This document shows, one piece after another, positions 46,150 to 62,514 of a stretch of DNA of 64,000 bases. The number at the start of each line of letters is the position of its first letter. Within the stretch, counting starts at the first letter, position 1. The stretch spans positions 62,001 through 126,000 of the forward strand of contig JAUXUQ010000019.1 in NCBI GenBank assembly GCA_030680605.1, in the 5' to 3' direction. The notes beneath the pieces are model-generated. The model was not told the origin of the DNA. It saw only the letters and a program-made list of their open reading frames with translations, and made no database searches. A program made the translations under genes and the position numbers. The DNA is from Gammaproteobacteria bacterium. GTDB lineage: Bacteria > Pseudomonadota > Gammaproteobacteria > SURF-13.

Positions 46150-47157
46150 ATGAGTGCACAGGCCAAGACACGGCTGCCGCCAGCATGCTGGCAGCGCGAA
46201 CTGGCGCAGGCCGTGAGTGATCCGTTGCAGTTGGCGCAGATGCTGGAACTGCCAGCCAGCCTGGCATTGGATGGACTGCTGGGGGCTGGCAGCTTCTCGC
46301 TGCGCGTGCCGCGCGGTTATGTGGCGCGCATGCGCAAGGGTGATGCGCACGATCCGCTGCTGCGCCAGGTGCTGCCTGCAGCGGCGGAGGCGATAGAAAC
46401 AGCAGGGTTCCGCTACGACGCCGTGGGTGACCTCGGTGCCATGCCGGTGCCCGGGCTGCTGCACAAATACCGGGGCCGGGTGCTGCTGGTGACGACCGGG
46501 GCCTGCGCCATCCATTGCCGCTATTGTTTCCGTCGTCACTTCCCCTATGCAGATGCCAACCCGGCGCAGGAGCAATGGATCCCGGCGCTCGACTATATCG
46601 CGGCCGATACCAGCCTGCGCGAAGTGATACTGAGCGGTGGCGACCCGCTGAGCCTCAGCGACACGCGTCTGGCAAGCTTGTCCAGGGCGTTGCAGCCTAT
46701 CGCACATCTTGAGTATTTGCGTCTGCATACCCGCCTGCCGATTGTGTTGCCTGAGCGGGTAGATGATGCCTTGCTGGAGTGGCTGAGTGAGAGTCGGCTC
46801 AGGCCGGTGATGGTGGTGCATGCCAACCATGCGAATGAGATCGATGATGCGGTGCGGCATGCACTCAGGCGCCTGACAGCGGCAGGCGTGACGTTGTTCA
46901 ACCAGTCGGTGCTGCTTGCCGGGGTGAACGATTCGGCAGAGGCGCTGGAGGACCTGAGTCAGTCCCTGTTCGGTGCCGGTGTAACGCCGTATTACCTGCA
47001 CCTCATGGACAGAGTGCAGGGTGCGGCGCATTTCGAGGTGAGTGAGGCGCGGGCGCATGACCTGATGCACCGGCTGCGCACACGTCTGCCCGGCTACCTC
47101 GTGCCGCGCCTGGTGCGAGAGCAGTCAGGTGCCCCTTTCAAGCTGGTGCTGGCATAA
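46150..47157 (+). CDS. epmB: EF-P beta-lysylation enzyme EpmB (lysine 2,3-aminomutase)
   Basis: Radical SAM/PLP enzyme that makes (R)-beta-lysine for EpmA. 335 residues from ATG 46150; an ATG at 46099 would add 17 residues but the shorter form aligns better with E. coli EpmB. The iron-sulfur motif CAIHCRYC, the PLP Lys region LFNQSVLLAGVND and YYLHLMDRVQGAAHF are present. It is divergent from efp across a gap of about 175 bases. Confidence 0.93.
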   Translation: MSAQAKTRLPPACWQRELAQAVSDPLQLAQMLELPASLALDGLLGAGSFSLRVPRGYVARMRKGDAHDPLLRQVLPAAAEAIETAGFRYDAVGDLGAMPVPGLLHKYRGRVLLVTTGACAIHCRYCFRRHFPYADANPAQEQWIPALDYIAADTSLREVILSGGDPLSLSDTRLASLSRALQPIAHLEYLRLHTRLPIVLPERVDDALLEWLSESRLRPVMVVHANHANEIDDAVRHALRRLTAAGVTLFNQSVLLAGVNDSAEALEDLSQSLFGAGVTPYYLHLMDRVQGAAHFEVSEARAHDLMHRLRTRLPGYLVPRLVREQSGAPFKLVLA

Positions 47158-47198
47158 GCCGCATGTAATACTGTTTCATCAATAGAGTATTACCCAAG

Positions 47199-49286
47199 AT
47201 GAAAAAAGAAAACACAGTTCGCCTGCTCGTCGTTGAGAGCTCCTCTGATCAAACCGAGATGACAGCCAACCTGCTGCGTCGTGCCGGCCATGGCGCGCAG
47301 GTGACACGGGTGGAAAAGCTGGAGGATATTCGGGCAGAGCTGGCACAACAGACATTTGATCTGATCATCAGCCTTCCCGGGCCGGCAAAACTGGACGTGC
47401 AGCAGGTGCTTACGCTGGTGCACGAAGAGGGCCTGGACATCCCGCTGATAGTGGTTACCCGGGGGGGCGAAGATCAGGAGGCAGGGCTTGAGGCATTGCG
47501 TAATGGTGCGCGCGACCTGGTACAGCAGGATCAGCCTGAGCGGTTGCAGCTCGCCATGCTGCGTGAGCTTGCCGATCTCAAACTACGCCGCAATCATCGC
47601 GTGTGTGAGGCATCACTGCGGGAGGCGGAAAAACGTAATTGTCAGTTGCTGGACAGTTCGCGCGATGCGATCGCCTATGTGCATGACGGCATGCATATTT
47701 ACGCCAATGCCGTCTACCTGTCACTGTTCGGCTATGTCAGCGCCAAAGAGCTGAAAGGTGTGCCGGTGATGGATATGGTGGCAGCAGCGGATCATGCACG
47801 TCTCAAGGATTTTCTGCGCAATTACAGCAAGCATGGCCCGTCTGGCGAGCTGGAGTTGCTGGGGCGGCATAGCGGTGGCATGGAGTTCAAGCTCAAGATG
47901 GAGTTCAGCGCCATCAAGGTGGAGGGTGAGACATGCACGCAAATCACCATACGGGATCTGTCGCAGAACCAGGAGTTACAGGAGAAGATCAAGCAACTGA
48001 GCAGACAGGATTTGCTGACCGGACTCTATAATCACCGCTATTTCATGGAGGAACTGGAGCGTGCGGTTGCCCAGGCAAAGAACGGTGAGACGGGTACGAT
48101 GCTCTATATAGGCATCGATAGCCTGCCGAACATCAAGGAAAGCCTTGGAATCTCGGCCAGCAATATGGCGTTGGGAGATATCGCCAGGCTGATACACGGG
48201 AAGCTCGGCAACGCCGGACTGGCTGCACGCCTCAGTGATGAGGTGTTTGCCATCCTGCTGCCAAAAGTGGACATCGCGCGGGCGCAGAAATTGGCAGAAA
48301 CCCTGCGCAAGGCTGTTGAGGCTACCGTGTTTGAGGCTGACGCCCAGCCGGTTTCTCTCGCATGTACTGTTTGTGCCTGCGCCCTCAGTGATGACATCAC
48401 CAGCAGTCGCGAACTGTTGCTTGGTATTTCACGCGCCTGTGTGACATATCAGAACGCTGGCGACAATCGGGTACATGTATACAACCCGGTGGCGGAGGCA
48501 CGCGTCATACGCGAGAAGATACGCCATTGGACGGTACAGTTACAGGCGGCAATCGACAGTAACCGCTTTCGCCTCCTGTATCAGCCTATTATCAGTCTGC
48601 GCGGTGGCACTGATGAAAACTACCAGGTATTGTTGCGCCTGCTCGATGAGCAGGGCAACGAAATGCGGCCCGAGCAGTTCATGCCGGACGCAGAACAGGT
48701 AGGATTAATGGGTGCGATAGATCGCTGGGTGATAGAGCGTGCGGTCAAGTTACTCGCCGCACGGCGGCAGGCAGGGCACAAGACCAGCTTCTTCATCAAG
48801 CTGTTTGTGGACACGATGGCAGACAAGGCATTGCTGCCCTGGATCAGTCAGACCATCGAGGCCGCAGGCCTTCCCGGTGCGGGGCTGGTATTTGAGGTGC
48901 GCGAGACTTCTGCGGCTAATAATCTCAGGGAGGCAAAGGAGTTCGTCAATGGCCTGCAACAATTGCAGTGCCGCTTCGCGACTAACCACTCGCCTTCAGG
49001 CAACGGAGGCGCCAGTTTTGGTTACCTTAAACATCTGCCGGTGAATTATATCAAGCTCAACGGTGCGCTCATGCAGGGCTTGCTGGTCAAGCCTGATAAT
49101 CAGGCGACAGTAAGGATGGTCAATGAAGCCGCCCACGGCGCGAAGATTCTCACGGTGGCCGAGTGCGTGGAGGATGCTGCAACACTGGCGCTGTTGTGGC
49201 AATACGGGGTTGATTATGTGCAGGGCTACTATTTCCAGCAGCCCAGCGAGACCTTGACCTACGATTTTGCGGCCGATCAGAACTGA
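47199..49286 (+). CDS. FimX-like REC–PAS–GGDEF–EAL protein, all catalytic motifs degenerate
   Basis: 695 residues, close to Pseudomonas FimX (691). Order: REC-like domain (about 1–125) lacking the phospho-acceptor Asp (Leu59 in its place), PAS (about 140–255), GGDEF-like (265–430) with SDEVF at 346–350, and EAL-like (445–690) with QVL at 476–478 and the DDFG-type motif lost. It should be neither cyclase nor phosphodiesterase but may bind c-di-GMP. In Pseudomonas and Xanthomonas FimX controls type IV pilus assembly. No pil gene is adjacent; the assignment is from architecture and motif pattern. Confidence 0.82.
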   Translation: MKKENTVRLLVVESSSDQTEMTANLLRRAGHGAQVTRVEKLEDIRAELAQQTFDLIISLPGPAKLDVQQVLTLVHEEGLDIPLIVVTRGGEDQEAGLEALRNGARDLVQQDQPERLQLAMLRELADLKLRRNHRVCEASLREAEKRNCQLLDSSRDAIAYVHDGMHIYANAVYLSLFGYVSAKELKGVPVMDMVAAADHARLKDFLRNYSKHGPSGELELLGRHSGGMEFKLKMEFSAIKVEGETCTQITIRDLSQNQELQEKIKQLSRQDLLTGLYNHRYFMEELERAVAQAKNGETGTMLYIGIDSLPNIKESLGISASNMALGDIARLIHGKLGNAGLAARLSDEVFAILLPKVDIARAQKLAETLRKAVEATVFEADAQPVSLACTVCACALSDDITSSRELLLGISRACVTYQNAGDNRVHVYNPVAEARVIREKIRHWTVQLQAAIDSNRFRLLYQPIISLRGGTDENYQVLLRLLDEQGNEMRPEQFMPDAEQVGLMGAIDRWVIERAVKLLAARRQAGHKTSFFIKLFVDTMADKALLPWISQTIEAAGLPGAGLVFEVRETSAANNLREAKEFVNGLQQLQCRFATNHSPSGNGGASFGYLKHLPVNYIKLNGALMQGLLVKPDNQATVRMVNEAAHGAKILTVAECVEDAATLALLWQYGVDYVQGYYFQQPSETLTYDFAADQN

Positions 49287-49338
49287 GCAGGGCCGCATGG
49301 GATCCGCCCCTGAGCGGGGTGGATATTGTCGGTGTGAC

Positions 49339-50580
49339 TCAGTCCAGCAGGTGTGATACCAGGCCATCCGCCAGCTTGGGCTCGAACCAGGTTGATTTAG
49401 GCGGCATCATCTCGCCGGCATCGGCTACTGCCATCAGGTCCGCCATGCGGGTGGGATAGAGCGAGAATGCGACGGCCATCTCGCTGCTGTCAACACGCTT
49501 GATGAGTTCGGACAGGCCACGGATACCGCCGACAAAATCGATGCGCTTGTCACGGCGCGCATCATGGATGCCCAGCACGGGTTCTATAAGGTGTGTCGCC
49601 AGCAGACTGACATCGAGCTTGGCTACCGGATCCCGCACCGCCAGCAAGTCGCTGTTCAAGGTCAGGCGATACCATTGCCCCGGCAGATACATGCCGAATT
49701 CACCGGCGCCCGCAGGCTTTACAGGTACGCTGCTGGTCTGTACGCTGAAGCATTGTTCCATCTGGCGCAGGAAATCCTCGCGCGTCAGGCCATTCAGGTC
49801 TCGCACCACGCGGTTGTAATCGAATATCTGCATCTGGTTGTCGGCAAACAGCACCGAGAGGAAGTAATTGTAGCTCTCGACGCCTGTGTGCCCGCTATTG
49901 TTGGTACGGCGGCTGGCCGCGATGCGTGAAGCCGATGCGGCCCGGTGATGGCCATCGGCAATGTAGAGCGTGGGTACGGCCTCAAATGCCGCGCCGAGGC
50001 GCAGACTGGGTTCTGTGTCGCGTACCACCCACAGCATGTGCCTGATGCCGTCGTCGGCGGTGATGTCAATCTCGGGCGCCTCGCTGCAGATGCCGTCGAG
50101 GATGGCATCGATGGCCACTGCATGGCGGTAGGTCAGCAGCACCGGGCCGGTTTGGGCATTGAGTGCGTCTATCTGGCGCACGCGGTCATCTTCCTTGTCG
50201 GGGCGAGTGAGCTCATGGCGCCGTATGTGGCCATTATCGTACGCTGCGACCGATGCAGCGGCCACGATACCGGTCTGGGTGTGGTTACCCATCACCAGCC
50301 GGTACACGTAGTAACAGGGCTTTTTGTCGCGTTGCAATATCCCCTGCTTGATGAGCGCGGCGAAATTTTCCGCGCCCTTGGCATAGACCGCCGGATCATA
50401 GGGATCGATGTCCGGCGCCAGATCGATTTCCGGCTTGGAGATGTGCAGAAAGCTGTAGGGACGATTCTGGGCGCGTGCGCGGGCCTCAGCGCTGTTTAAT
50501 ACGTCATACGGTGGTGCTGCGACGGCCGCGGCAAACTCAGGCGCCGGGCGCAGCCCGGCGAAACTTCGAATCAATGACAC
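49339..50580 (-). CDS. DUF1015 family protein
   Basis: 413 residues from a GTG with AGGGGG upstream; the frame is open 25 codons further but without family character. It contains the family segments APPYDVL near the start, HELTRPDKEDDRV and the ADGHHRAA motif in the middle. The function is not known; the family is widespread. It lies next to, but on the opposite strand from, the FimX-like gene and downstream of htpX. Confidence 0.85.
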   Translation of the reverse strand: MSLIRSFAGLRPAPEFAAAVAAPPYDVLNSAEARARAQNRPYSFLHISKPEIDLAPDIDPYDPAVYAKGAENFAALIKQGILQRDKKPCYYVYRLVMGNHTQTGIVAAASVAAYDNGHIRRHELTRPDKEDDRVRQIDALNAQTGPVLLTYRHAVAIDAILDGICSEAPEIDITADDGIRHMLWVVRDTEPSLRLGAAFEAVPTLYIADGHHRAASASRIAASRRTNNSGHTGVESYNYFLSVLFADNQMQIFDYNRVVRDLNGLTREDFLRQMEQCFSVQTSSVPVKPAGAGEFGMYLPGQWYRLTLNSDLLAVRDPVAKLDVSLLATHLIEPVLGIHDARRDKRIDFVGGIRGLSELIKRVDSSEMAVAFSLYPTRMADLMAVADAGEMMPPKSTWFEPKLADGLVSHLLD

Positions 50581-50620
50581 ACACGCCCCCTGTCTGAAAA
50601 ATAATGAACGATGATGCGTG

Positions 50621-51514
50621 TTATGCCGACACGGCGCCCGACTGCAGGGCGGCAATGCGCTCCTCCAGCGGCGGGTGGCTCATGAACAGGCGCTTGAGAC
50701 CGTGGCCGAGGCCACCGGCAATGCCAAACGCGGCCAACTGATCCGGGAGTTGTGCCGGGCTGTGGGCCTGTTGCAGGCGCTGCAATGCCGCCACCATCTT
50801 GTGTCGCCCGGCAAGCGTGGCACCGCCATGGTCGGCGCGGTATTCGCGCCAGCGGCTGAACCACATCACTATCATGGAGGCGAGGATGCCGAGTACGATC
50901 TGGGCGATGATGGTGGTGATCCAGTAGGCTGGCCCGTAGCCGCGCTGGGTCTTGAACACCACACGGTCGACGACGTGCCCTACCACGCGCGAGAGCACGA
51001 TCACGAAGGTATTGATCACGCCCTGAATCAGCGCCAGTGTCACCATGTCACCGTTGGCGACATGGCTGACTTCGTGCGCCAGGACGGCCTCGGCCTCGTC
51101 GCGGTTCATGGCCTGCAACAGGCCGCTGCTGACCGCTACCAGTGCGTTGTTGCGCGACATGCCGGTGGCAAAGGCGTTGATATCGGGGGCGTTGTAGATG
51201 GCGACCTCCGGCATGCCGATGCCGGCACGCTGGGCCTGACGGCGCACGGTATCGACCAGCCACGCCTCGGTTTCGTTGGAGGGCCGCTCGATAACCACGG
51301 CGCCGGTCATGCGTTTGGCGCTCCATTTGGAGATCGCCAGTGATATGAATGAGCCGCCCATGCCAATCACGGCCGCCATCACCAGCAGGGCATTCATGTT
51401 CAGACCGGCGCCCTGCTCATCGAGCATGCTGTCAATGCCAAGCAGCCGCAGAACGATGCTGAGTACCAGCAAGATGGCGATGTTGGTAATCAGAAACAGC
51501 GCAATACGCTTCAT
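50621..51514 (-). CDS. htpX: Membrane protease HtpX
   Basis: Zinc metalloprotease of the inner membrane involved in protein quality control with FtsH. 297 residues; helices at about 5–25 and 38–58, then the zinc motif HEVSH, with two further helices and the conserved Glu region [15 protein letters not shown] precedes the ATG. A sigma-32-type promoter lies upstream, consistent with its heat-shock role. Confidence 0.94.
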   Translation of the reverse strand: MKRIALFLITNIAILLVLSIVLRLLGIDSMLDEQGAGLNMNALLVMAAVIGMGGSFISLAISKWSAKRMTGAVVIERPSNETEAWLVDTVRRQAQRAGIGMPEVAIYNAPDINAFATGMSRNNALVAVSSGLLQAMNRDEAEAVLAHEVSHVANGDMVTLALIQGVINTFVIVLSRVVGHVVDRVVFKTQRGYGPAYWITTIIAQIVLGILASMIVMWFSRWREYRADHGGATLAGRHKMVAALQRLQQAHSPAQLPDQLAAFGIAGGLGHGLKRLFMSHPPLEERIAALQSGAVSA

Positions 51515-51552
51515 GTTCGTTTTCCTTGGGAGTGGGTAGGTGGTTGCTGCAT

Positions 51553-51582
51553 TAGATGGGGTAGACGAGGCACAAGTTCAAG
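51553..51582 (-). promoter_or_regulatory. Sigma-32 heat-shock promoter of htpX
   Basis: Minus strand: -35 CTTGAA (51582 to 51577), a 15-base spacer, then -10 CCCCATCTA (51561 to 51553), matching the RpoH consensus. Transcription would start about 30 bases before the htpX ATG at 51514. The spacer is at the upper end of the usual 13–15. Confidence 0.7.
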
Positions 51583-51660
51583 GGGACTCAAGCCCCCAGC
51601 CGTGAGGCCGCTATATGGGTTATAGCAAGGTTACTCTCCCAAAGCCTTACTGCATTTTAT

Positions 51661-51690
51661 CAGGCTGGGCAGGTTCCAGCCTGTTTTTTT
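51661..51690 (+). terminator. Plus-strand intrinsic terminator between htpX and parC
   Basis: An 8-bp stem (caggctgg, 51661–51668, with ccagcctg, 51676–51683) followed by seven T residues. It points to the right, yet both flanking genes run left; the nearest plus-strand gene ends over 2.3 kb upstream. On the minus strand no U-run follows the stem, so it does not suit parC. It may end a small RNA transcribed from the gap. Confidence 0.6.
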
Positions 51691-51709
51691 ATCGCGTGTA
51701 CCCTCGCTG

Positions 51710-53971
51710 CTATGGTTGCCGGTCTCCGGCGGCGATTCTCTCCACCCGCTGAAAGCCACGCGGCAGCTTCAGTCCGCGTCGACCACGCTCCGCCTGGTAG
51801 TGGGTCAGGTCGGCGGGCTTGAGCGTCAGGTGGCGTTGACCGGCATGCAGCGTCAAGGGGGTGCCTGCGGGCAGCGCGGCCACGGCCACCACGAATTCGC
51901 TACGCTCTGCGCGCCGCGCCGTGGGTATGCCAATGATCTTGATGCCTTTGCCCTTGGCGAGTTGCGGTAGTTCGGCCAGCGGATGTAACAGCAGATGTCC
52001 TTCGCGTGTTACGGCGGCGACCCGGTCGCTTTGCAGGTCGGTGACGCGCGCAGGCGCCAGCACGGCTGCTCCCTTGGACGGGTTCAGTACCGCCTTGCCG
52101 CTCTTGTTTTTGCTGTAGAGGTCACCGAGCCTGGCAACGAAGCCATAGCCGGCATCGCTGGCAAGCAGGAAAAGATCGTCGGGATTCCCCAGCATGACCC
52201 CGGTGAAGGTCACGCCCGGTGGCGTTTGCAGCCGCCCGGTGAGCGGCTCGCCCTGACTGCGGGCCGAGGGCAGGGTGTGGGCGGGCAGGGTGTAGCAGCG
52301 GCCGCTTGCGTCCAGAAACACGGCAAGTTGGTTGCTGCGCCCGCGGGCCTCGGCCTGGAAGGCATCCCCGGCCTTGTAGCCCAGCTCGCGCGCATTGATG
52401 TCGTGGCCCTTGGCCGCCCGCACCCAGCCCTGAGTGGAAAGCACCACCGTCACGGGTTCAGTGGGGATCAGCTCGGTCTCGGCGATCGCCTGCGCCGCGG
52501 CACGTTCCACCAGTGGCGAGCGACGGGCATCGCCGTAGCGCTCGGCGCACTCTGTCAGTTCATTGCGGATGAGCGTTTTCAGACGCGTCTTGGAGGCCAG
52601 CGTCTTTTCCAGAGTACTGCGCTCGGTGGCGAGTTCTTTCTGTTCGGCCGTGATTTTGACCTCCTCCAGTTTGGCGAGGTGGCGTAACTTCAACTCCAGA
52701 ATCGCCTCGGCCTGCGCGTCGCTCAGTTTGAAGCGCTTGATCAGTACCGGCTTGGGCTGGTCTTCACGGCGGATGATGGCGATGACCTCATCGATATTCA
52801 AAAACGCAATCAGCAGGCCGTCGAGCAGGTGCAGGCGCGCGAGTACCTTGTCGAGGCGGTATTGCAGGCGGCGACGCACCGTTGTGATGCGGAATTCCAG
52901 CCACTCCACCAGCACCGCGCGCAGATTTCTCAGGCCCGGGCGGTTGTCGAGGCCGATCATATTCATATTAACGCGGTAGCTGCGTTCAAGGTCGGTGGTG
53001 GCGAACAGGTGCGCCATCAGGGCTTCCACATCCACGCGATTGGAGCGGGGTGTAATCACCAGCCGGGTCGGATTTTCATGGTCGGATTCGTCGCGCAGGT
53101 CTTCTACCAAGGGCAATTTTTTGGCCAGCATCTGGCTGGCGATTTGCTCCAGTACCTTGGCGCCGGAGGCCTGGTAGGGCAGGGCAGAGATGATGATGTC
53201 GCTGCCTTCGATTTCATAGCGCGCACGCAACCGTACCGAGCCGGTGCCGGTTTCGTACAGGCGCAGGAGATCCGCGCGGGGGGTGATGATTTCGGCGTCG
53301 GTGGGGAAGTCGGGGGCCAGCACATGCTCGCACAGTTGCTGTACGGTCGCCTTGGGTTCATCCAGCAGACGTATGCAGGCCTGGGCCACCTCGCGGGCAT
53401 TGTGCGGCGGGATGTCGGTGGCCATGCCGACAGCAATGCCGGTGGCGCCGTTCAGCAGCACATTGGGCAGACGTGCGGGCAGAAGCACGGGCTCATCAAG
53501 GGTGCCATCGAAATTCGGTACCCAGTCCACAGTGCCCTGCCCCAGCTCAGCCAGCAACAGCTCGGCGTAGGGCGCAAGACGAGCCTCGGTGTAGCGCATG
53601 GCGGCAAATGCGTGCGGGTCATCCAGCGAGCCCCAGTTGCCCTGGCCATCAATCAGTGGGTAGCGATAGGTGAACGGCTGTGCCATCAGGGCCATGGCTT
53701 CGTAACAGGCGGTATCGCCGTGCGGGTGGAATTTGCCCAATACATCACCCACGGTGCGGGCAGATTTCTTGTACTTGGCGGTGGCGGACAGCCCAAGTTC
53801 TGACATGGCGTAGACGATGCGCCGTTGCACCGGCTTCAGGCCGTCCGCGATGTGCGGCAGGGCACGATCGAGAATCACGTACATGGAATATTCCAGATAC
53901 GCCTTCTCGGTAAAGGTGGCGAGCGGCAGGCGCTCGACGCCTTCGTAGTCCGGTGCGAGGGTTTTGGTCAT
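51710..53971 (-). CDS. parC: DNA topoisomerase IV subunit A
   Basis: Decatenates daughter chromosomes with ParE. 753 residues. The catalytic Tyr127 lies in MRYTEARL. The quinolone-determining region reads [12 protein letters not shown], with Thr87 where E. coli has Ser80 and the following Glu kept at 91. The C-terminal beta-pinwheel domain is present. parE is not in the window. Upstream, 205 bases to hemE hold only a weak promoter-like pair (TTGATT, 18 bp, TATCCT) near 54046–54075. Confidence 0.95.
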   Translation of the reverse strand: MTKTLAPDYEGVERLPLATFTEKAYLEYSMYVILDRALPHIADGLKPVQRRIVYAMSELGLSATAKYKKSARTVGDVLGKFHPHGDTACYEAMALMAQPFTYRYPLIDGQGNWGSLDDPHAFAAMRYTEARLAPYAELLLAELGQGTVDWVPNFDGTLDEPVLLPARLPNVLLNGATGIAVGMATDIPPHNAREVAQACIRLLDEPKATVQQLCEHVLAPDFPTDAEIITPRADLLRLYETGTGSVRLRARYEIEGSDIIISALPYQASGAKVLEQIASQMLAKKLPLVEDLRDESDHENPTRLVITPRSNRVDVEALMAHLFATTDLERSYRVNMNMIGLDNRPGLRNLRAVLVEWLEFRITTVRRRLQYRLDKVLARLHLLDGLLIAFLNIDEVIAIIRREDQPKPVLIKRFKLSDAQAEAILELKLRHLAKLEEVKITAEQKELATERSTLEKTLASKTRLKTLIRNELTECAERYGDARRSPLVERAAAQAIAETELIPTEPVTVVLSTQGWVRAAKGHDINARELGYKAGDAFQAEARGRSNQLAVFLDASGRCYTLPAHTLPSARSQGEPLTGRLQTPPGVTFTGVMLGNPDDLFLLASDAGYGFVARLGDLYSKNKSGKAVLNPSKGAAVLAPARVTDLQSDRVAAVTREGHLLLHPLAELPQLAKGKGIKIIGIPTARRAERSEFVVAVAALPAGTPLTLHAGQRHLTLKPADLTHYQAERGRRGLKLPRGFQRVERIAAGDRQP

Positions 53972-54176
53972 GGTTTGCGGCGTCCTGTTTGGAATGGCTT
54001 ATGCTTCGCTACACGGAAAAACAGGGTGGTATCACGTTTAGCGCAAGGATACAGCCGTGTACGGTAGGCAATCAACGTGCCTGCGGCCGGGCCTGCTGCC
54101 GTTACCGCTGGGAGGGTACCGCAAACCGCTGATCTGTGCGTGGGACGTGCCGGGGGCTGGAAAAAGAGGGGCGTGG

Positions 54177-55241
54177 TTACGGGTGGTAGCGCGCACTGAG
54201 TTCATGCACCGCAGCGATGAACGCTGCCGCATGTTCGGGGTTGACATGCTGATGAATGCCGTGGCCGAGGTTGAACACATGTCCGCTGCCACTGCCATAA
54301 CTTGCCAGTATGGTCTCAACTTCGTCACGGATGCGTGTCGGCGCAGCGTACAGTACCGAAGGATCCATATTGCCCTGCAGGGCGACCTTGTCACCCACGC
54401 GCTTGCGGGCATCGGCGAGGTCGGTGGTCCAGTCCACGCCCAGGCCGTCGCAACCGGTGGCAGCCATCGCCTCCAGCCACTGACCGCCGTTCTTGGTGAA
54501 CAGGATGACCGGTACCCGGCGGCCTTCATGTTCGCGTGTCAGGCCGCTTACAATCTGTTGCATGTAACGCAGCGAGAATTCCCTGTAGTCACGCGGCGTG
54601 AGTACCCCGCCCCAGGTATCGAATACCATGACCGCCTGTGCGCCCGCTGCAATCTGCGCGTTGAGATAGGCGGTGACGGCGCGGGCGAGCACGTCCAGTA
54701 ACTGGTGCATGAGCTTTGGTTCATCGAACAGCATGCGCTTGACGTGGGCGAAGTCCTTGCTGCCTGAGCCTTCCACCATGTAAGTGGCGAGCGTCCACGG
54801 GCTGCCGGCGAAACCAATCAGCGGTACGCGACCATCCATCTCGCGGCGAATCAGACGTACCGCGTCCATCACATAACGCAGCTCGCCTTCCGGGTCAGGC
54901 ACAGCCAGTGCAGCGATGTCCTCTGCTGTGCGTACCGGTTTTTTGAAGCGCGGGCCTTCGCCTTCGGAAAAATACAGACCCAGCCCCATCGCATCGGGAA
55001 TGGTGAGGATGTCGGAAAACAGAATGGCGGCATCCAGCGGAAACCGGTCCAGGGGTTGCAGCGTGACTTCGCAGGCCAGCTCGGGGGTCTTGCACAGCGT
55101 CATGAAGTCGCCGGCCTTCTGGCGGGTGGCGCGATACTCGGGCAAGTATCTGCCGGCCTGGCGCATCATCCACACGGGGGTGACATCCACGGGCTGACGC
55201 AACAGGGCGCGCAGAAAACGATCGTTTTTGAGTTCAGTCAT
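54177..55241 (-). CDS. hemE: Uroporphyrinogen decarboxylase
   Basis: Converts uroporphyrinogen III to coproporphyrinogen III. 354 residues, family length, beginning [19 protein letters not shown]. The signatures [16 protein letters not shown] and [13 protein letters not shown] are intact. It follows gltD on the same strand after 22 bases, an order shared with other Gammaproteobacteria. Confidence 0.96.
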   Translation of the reverse strand: MTELKNDRFLRALLRQPVDVTPVWMMRQAGRYLPEYRATRQKAGDFMTLCKTPELACEVTLQPLDRFPLDAAILFSDILTIPDAMGLGLYFSEGEGPRFKKPVRTAEDIAALAVPDPEGELRYVMDAVRLIRREMDGRVPLIGFAGSPWTLATYMVEGSGSKDFAHVKRMLFDEPKLMHQLLDVLARAVTAYLNAQIAAGAQAVMVFDTWGGVLTPRDYREFSLRYMQQIVSGLTREHEGRRVPVILFTKNGGQWLEAMAATGCDGLGVDWTTDLADARKRVGDKVALQGNMDPSVLYAAPTRIRDEVETILASYGSGSGHVFNLGHGIHQHVNPEHAAAFIAAVHELSARYHP

Positions 55242-55263
55242 GAGCAGGGGGTGAGCGCCGTCG

Positions 55264-61210
<5,947 letters not shown>

Positions 61211-61284
61211 GTCGTGTCGTTCAATGTCCGGCCCGGGTGATGCCGTAGGGGTCAAAGTGGCCCGCGACACGCAACCGGTCTGAC

Positions 61285-61313
61285 AGTATAGCGCTGGCGG
61301 GGCCTCTGCTCAA
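61285..61313 (-). promoter_or_regulatory. Sigma-70 promoter of gltBD
   Basis: Minus strand: TTGAGC (61313 to 61308), 17-base spacer, TATACT (61290 to 61285). Transcription would start near 61278, about 70 bases before gltB. Both boxes match at four or five of six positions with ideal spacing. Confidence 0.6.
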
Positions 61314-61365
61314 TGCAGGCTGTGGTTAGGGTGCCCTGTGGGCAGCAGGCAAATGCGTCTTGCGG

Positions 61366-62514
61366 TTAAGAGGACTCCGCGGGGTTGAACAGGCGATGGT
61401 ATTCGGCAATGGCGTAGCGATCGGTCATGCCGGCAATATAATCCGCGACCGCGCGGGCGCGTCCGGCACTGCCGAGTGTGTGCTCCAGAGCCACCGCCTT
61501 GGCGGAAAATTCGGGCGGCAGCAGCCCGATGTCGGCCATCAAGGTCTCGAACAGTGCGCTCACGGTACGTGCGGCCTTGGTGGTCATGCGCGTGACGCGA
61601 AAGTGGCGATACAGCTGTTCACGCAGAAAGCGTTTCAGCTCCAGGCTGCGTTCACGCATGTCCGGGCTGAAGCCGATGAGGGGTTCGCCCTGCTGGCGTA
61701 CCGCATGACTGTCGGCCGGTGCGGCTGCCTCCAGACGCTGGCGGCTGGTCTCGACCAGATCGACGATCTGGCGGTTGATCAATCGGCGTACCGTTTCGTG
61801 TATGGCGCGGCGCTCGGCCAGGGCGGGATGGGCGCGCAACACCTCAGTGTGTTGCGCGCGAAACAACTCGACGCTGTTGAGTTGTTCAAGCGTGATCAGC
61901 CCCGAACGCAGGCCGTCATCAACATCGTGGCTGTTGTAGGCAATCTCATCTGCGATATTGGCCAACTGGGCCTCCAGCCCCGGCTGGCGCTTGTGCAGAA
62001 AGCGCTCGCCGATCTCGCCCAGCTCACACGCCTTGGCGAGTGAGCAGTGCTTGAGTATGCCCTCGCGGGTTTCGAAGGTGAGATTCAGGCCGCAGAAATC
62101 GGCATAGCGCTCTTCCAGTTCGTCTACCACACGCAGTGATTGCAGATTGTGCTCAAAGCCGCCGTACTCGCGCATGCAGGCGTTGAGTGCGTCCTGTCCG
62201 GCGTGGCCAAATGGCGTGTGACCGAGGTCATGGGCCAGTGCAATGGCCTCGGCCAGGTCTTCGTTGAGCACCAGCGCCCGCGCCACCGAGCGCGCGATCT
62301 GCGCCACCTCGATGGAGTGGGTAAGGCGGGTACGAAACATGTCGCCTTCGTGATTGACGAACACCTGCGTCTTGTATTCAAGACGGCGGAAGGCGGCACT
62401 GTGGATGATGCGATCGCGGTCGCGCTGGTATTCGCTGCGGTAGGCAGGCGCGGCCTCCACATGCCGGCGACCGCGGGTTTGTTCCGGCTGCGCGGCGTAG
62501 GGGGCGAGCGTCAT
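61366..62514 (-). CDS. Deoxyguanosinetriphosphate triphosphohydrolase-like protein
   Basis: 382 residues of the dGTPase HD superfamily. Metal motifs: [22 protein letters not shown] and [13 protein letters not shown]. These proteins hydrolyse dNTPs to nucleoside and triphosphate; this length class is the dGTPase-like type, distinct from longer E. coli Dgt. Its start overlaps the aroB stop by 4 bases, so it is coupled to aroK-aroB. Confidence 0.93.
   Translation of the reverse strand: MTLAPYAAQPEQTRGRRHVEAAPAYRSEYQRDRDRIIHSAAFRRLEYKTQVFVNHEGDMFRTRLTHSIEVAQIARSVARALVLNEDLAEAIALAHDLGHTPFGHAGQDALNACMREYGGFEHNLQSLRVVDELEERYADFCGLNLTFETREGILKHCSLAKACELGEIGERFLHKRQPGLEAQLANIADEIAYNSHDVDDGLRSGLITLEQLNSVELFRAQHTEVLRAHPALAERRAIHETVRRLINRQIVDLVETSRQRLEAAAPADSHAVRQQGEPLIGFSPDMRERSLELKRFLREQLYRHFRVTRMTTKAARTVSALFETLMADIGLLPPEFSAKAVALEHTLGSAGRARAVADYIAGMTDRYAIAEYHRLFNPAESS

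Noticed and set aside
51515-51709. 6S RNA or SRP RNA between htpX and parC
   Set aside because: The sequence lacks the conserved regions and overall fold I would expect for either; only a terminator and small stems are visible.
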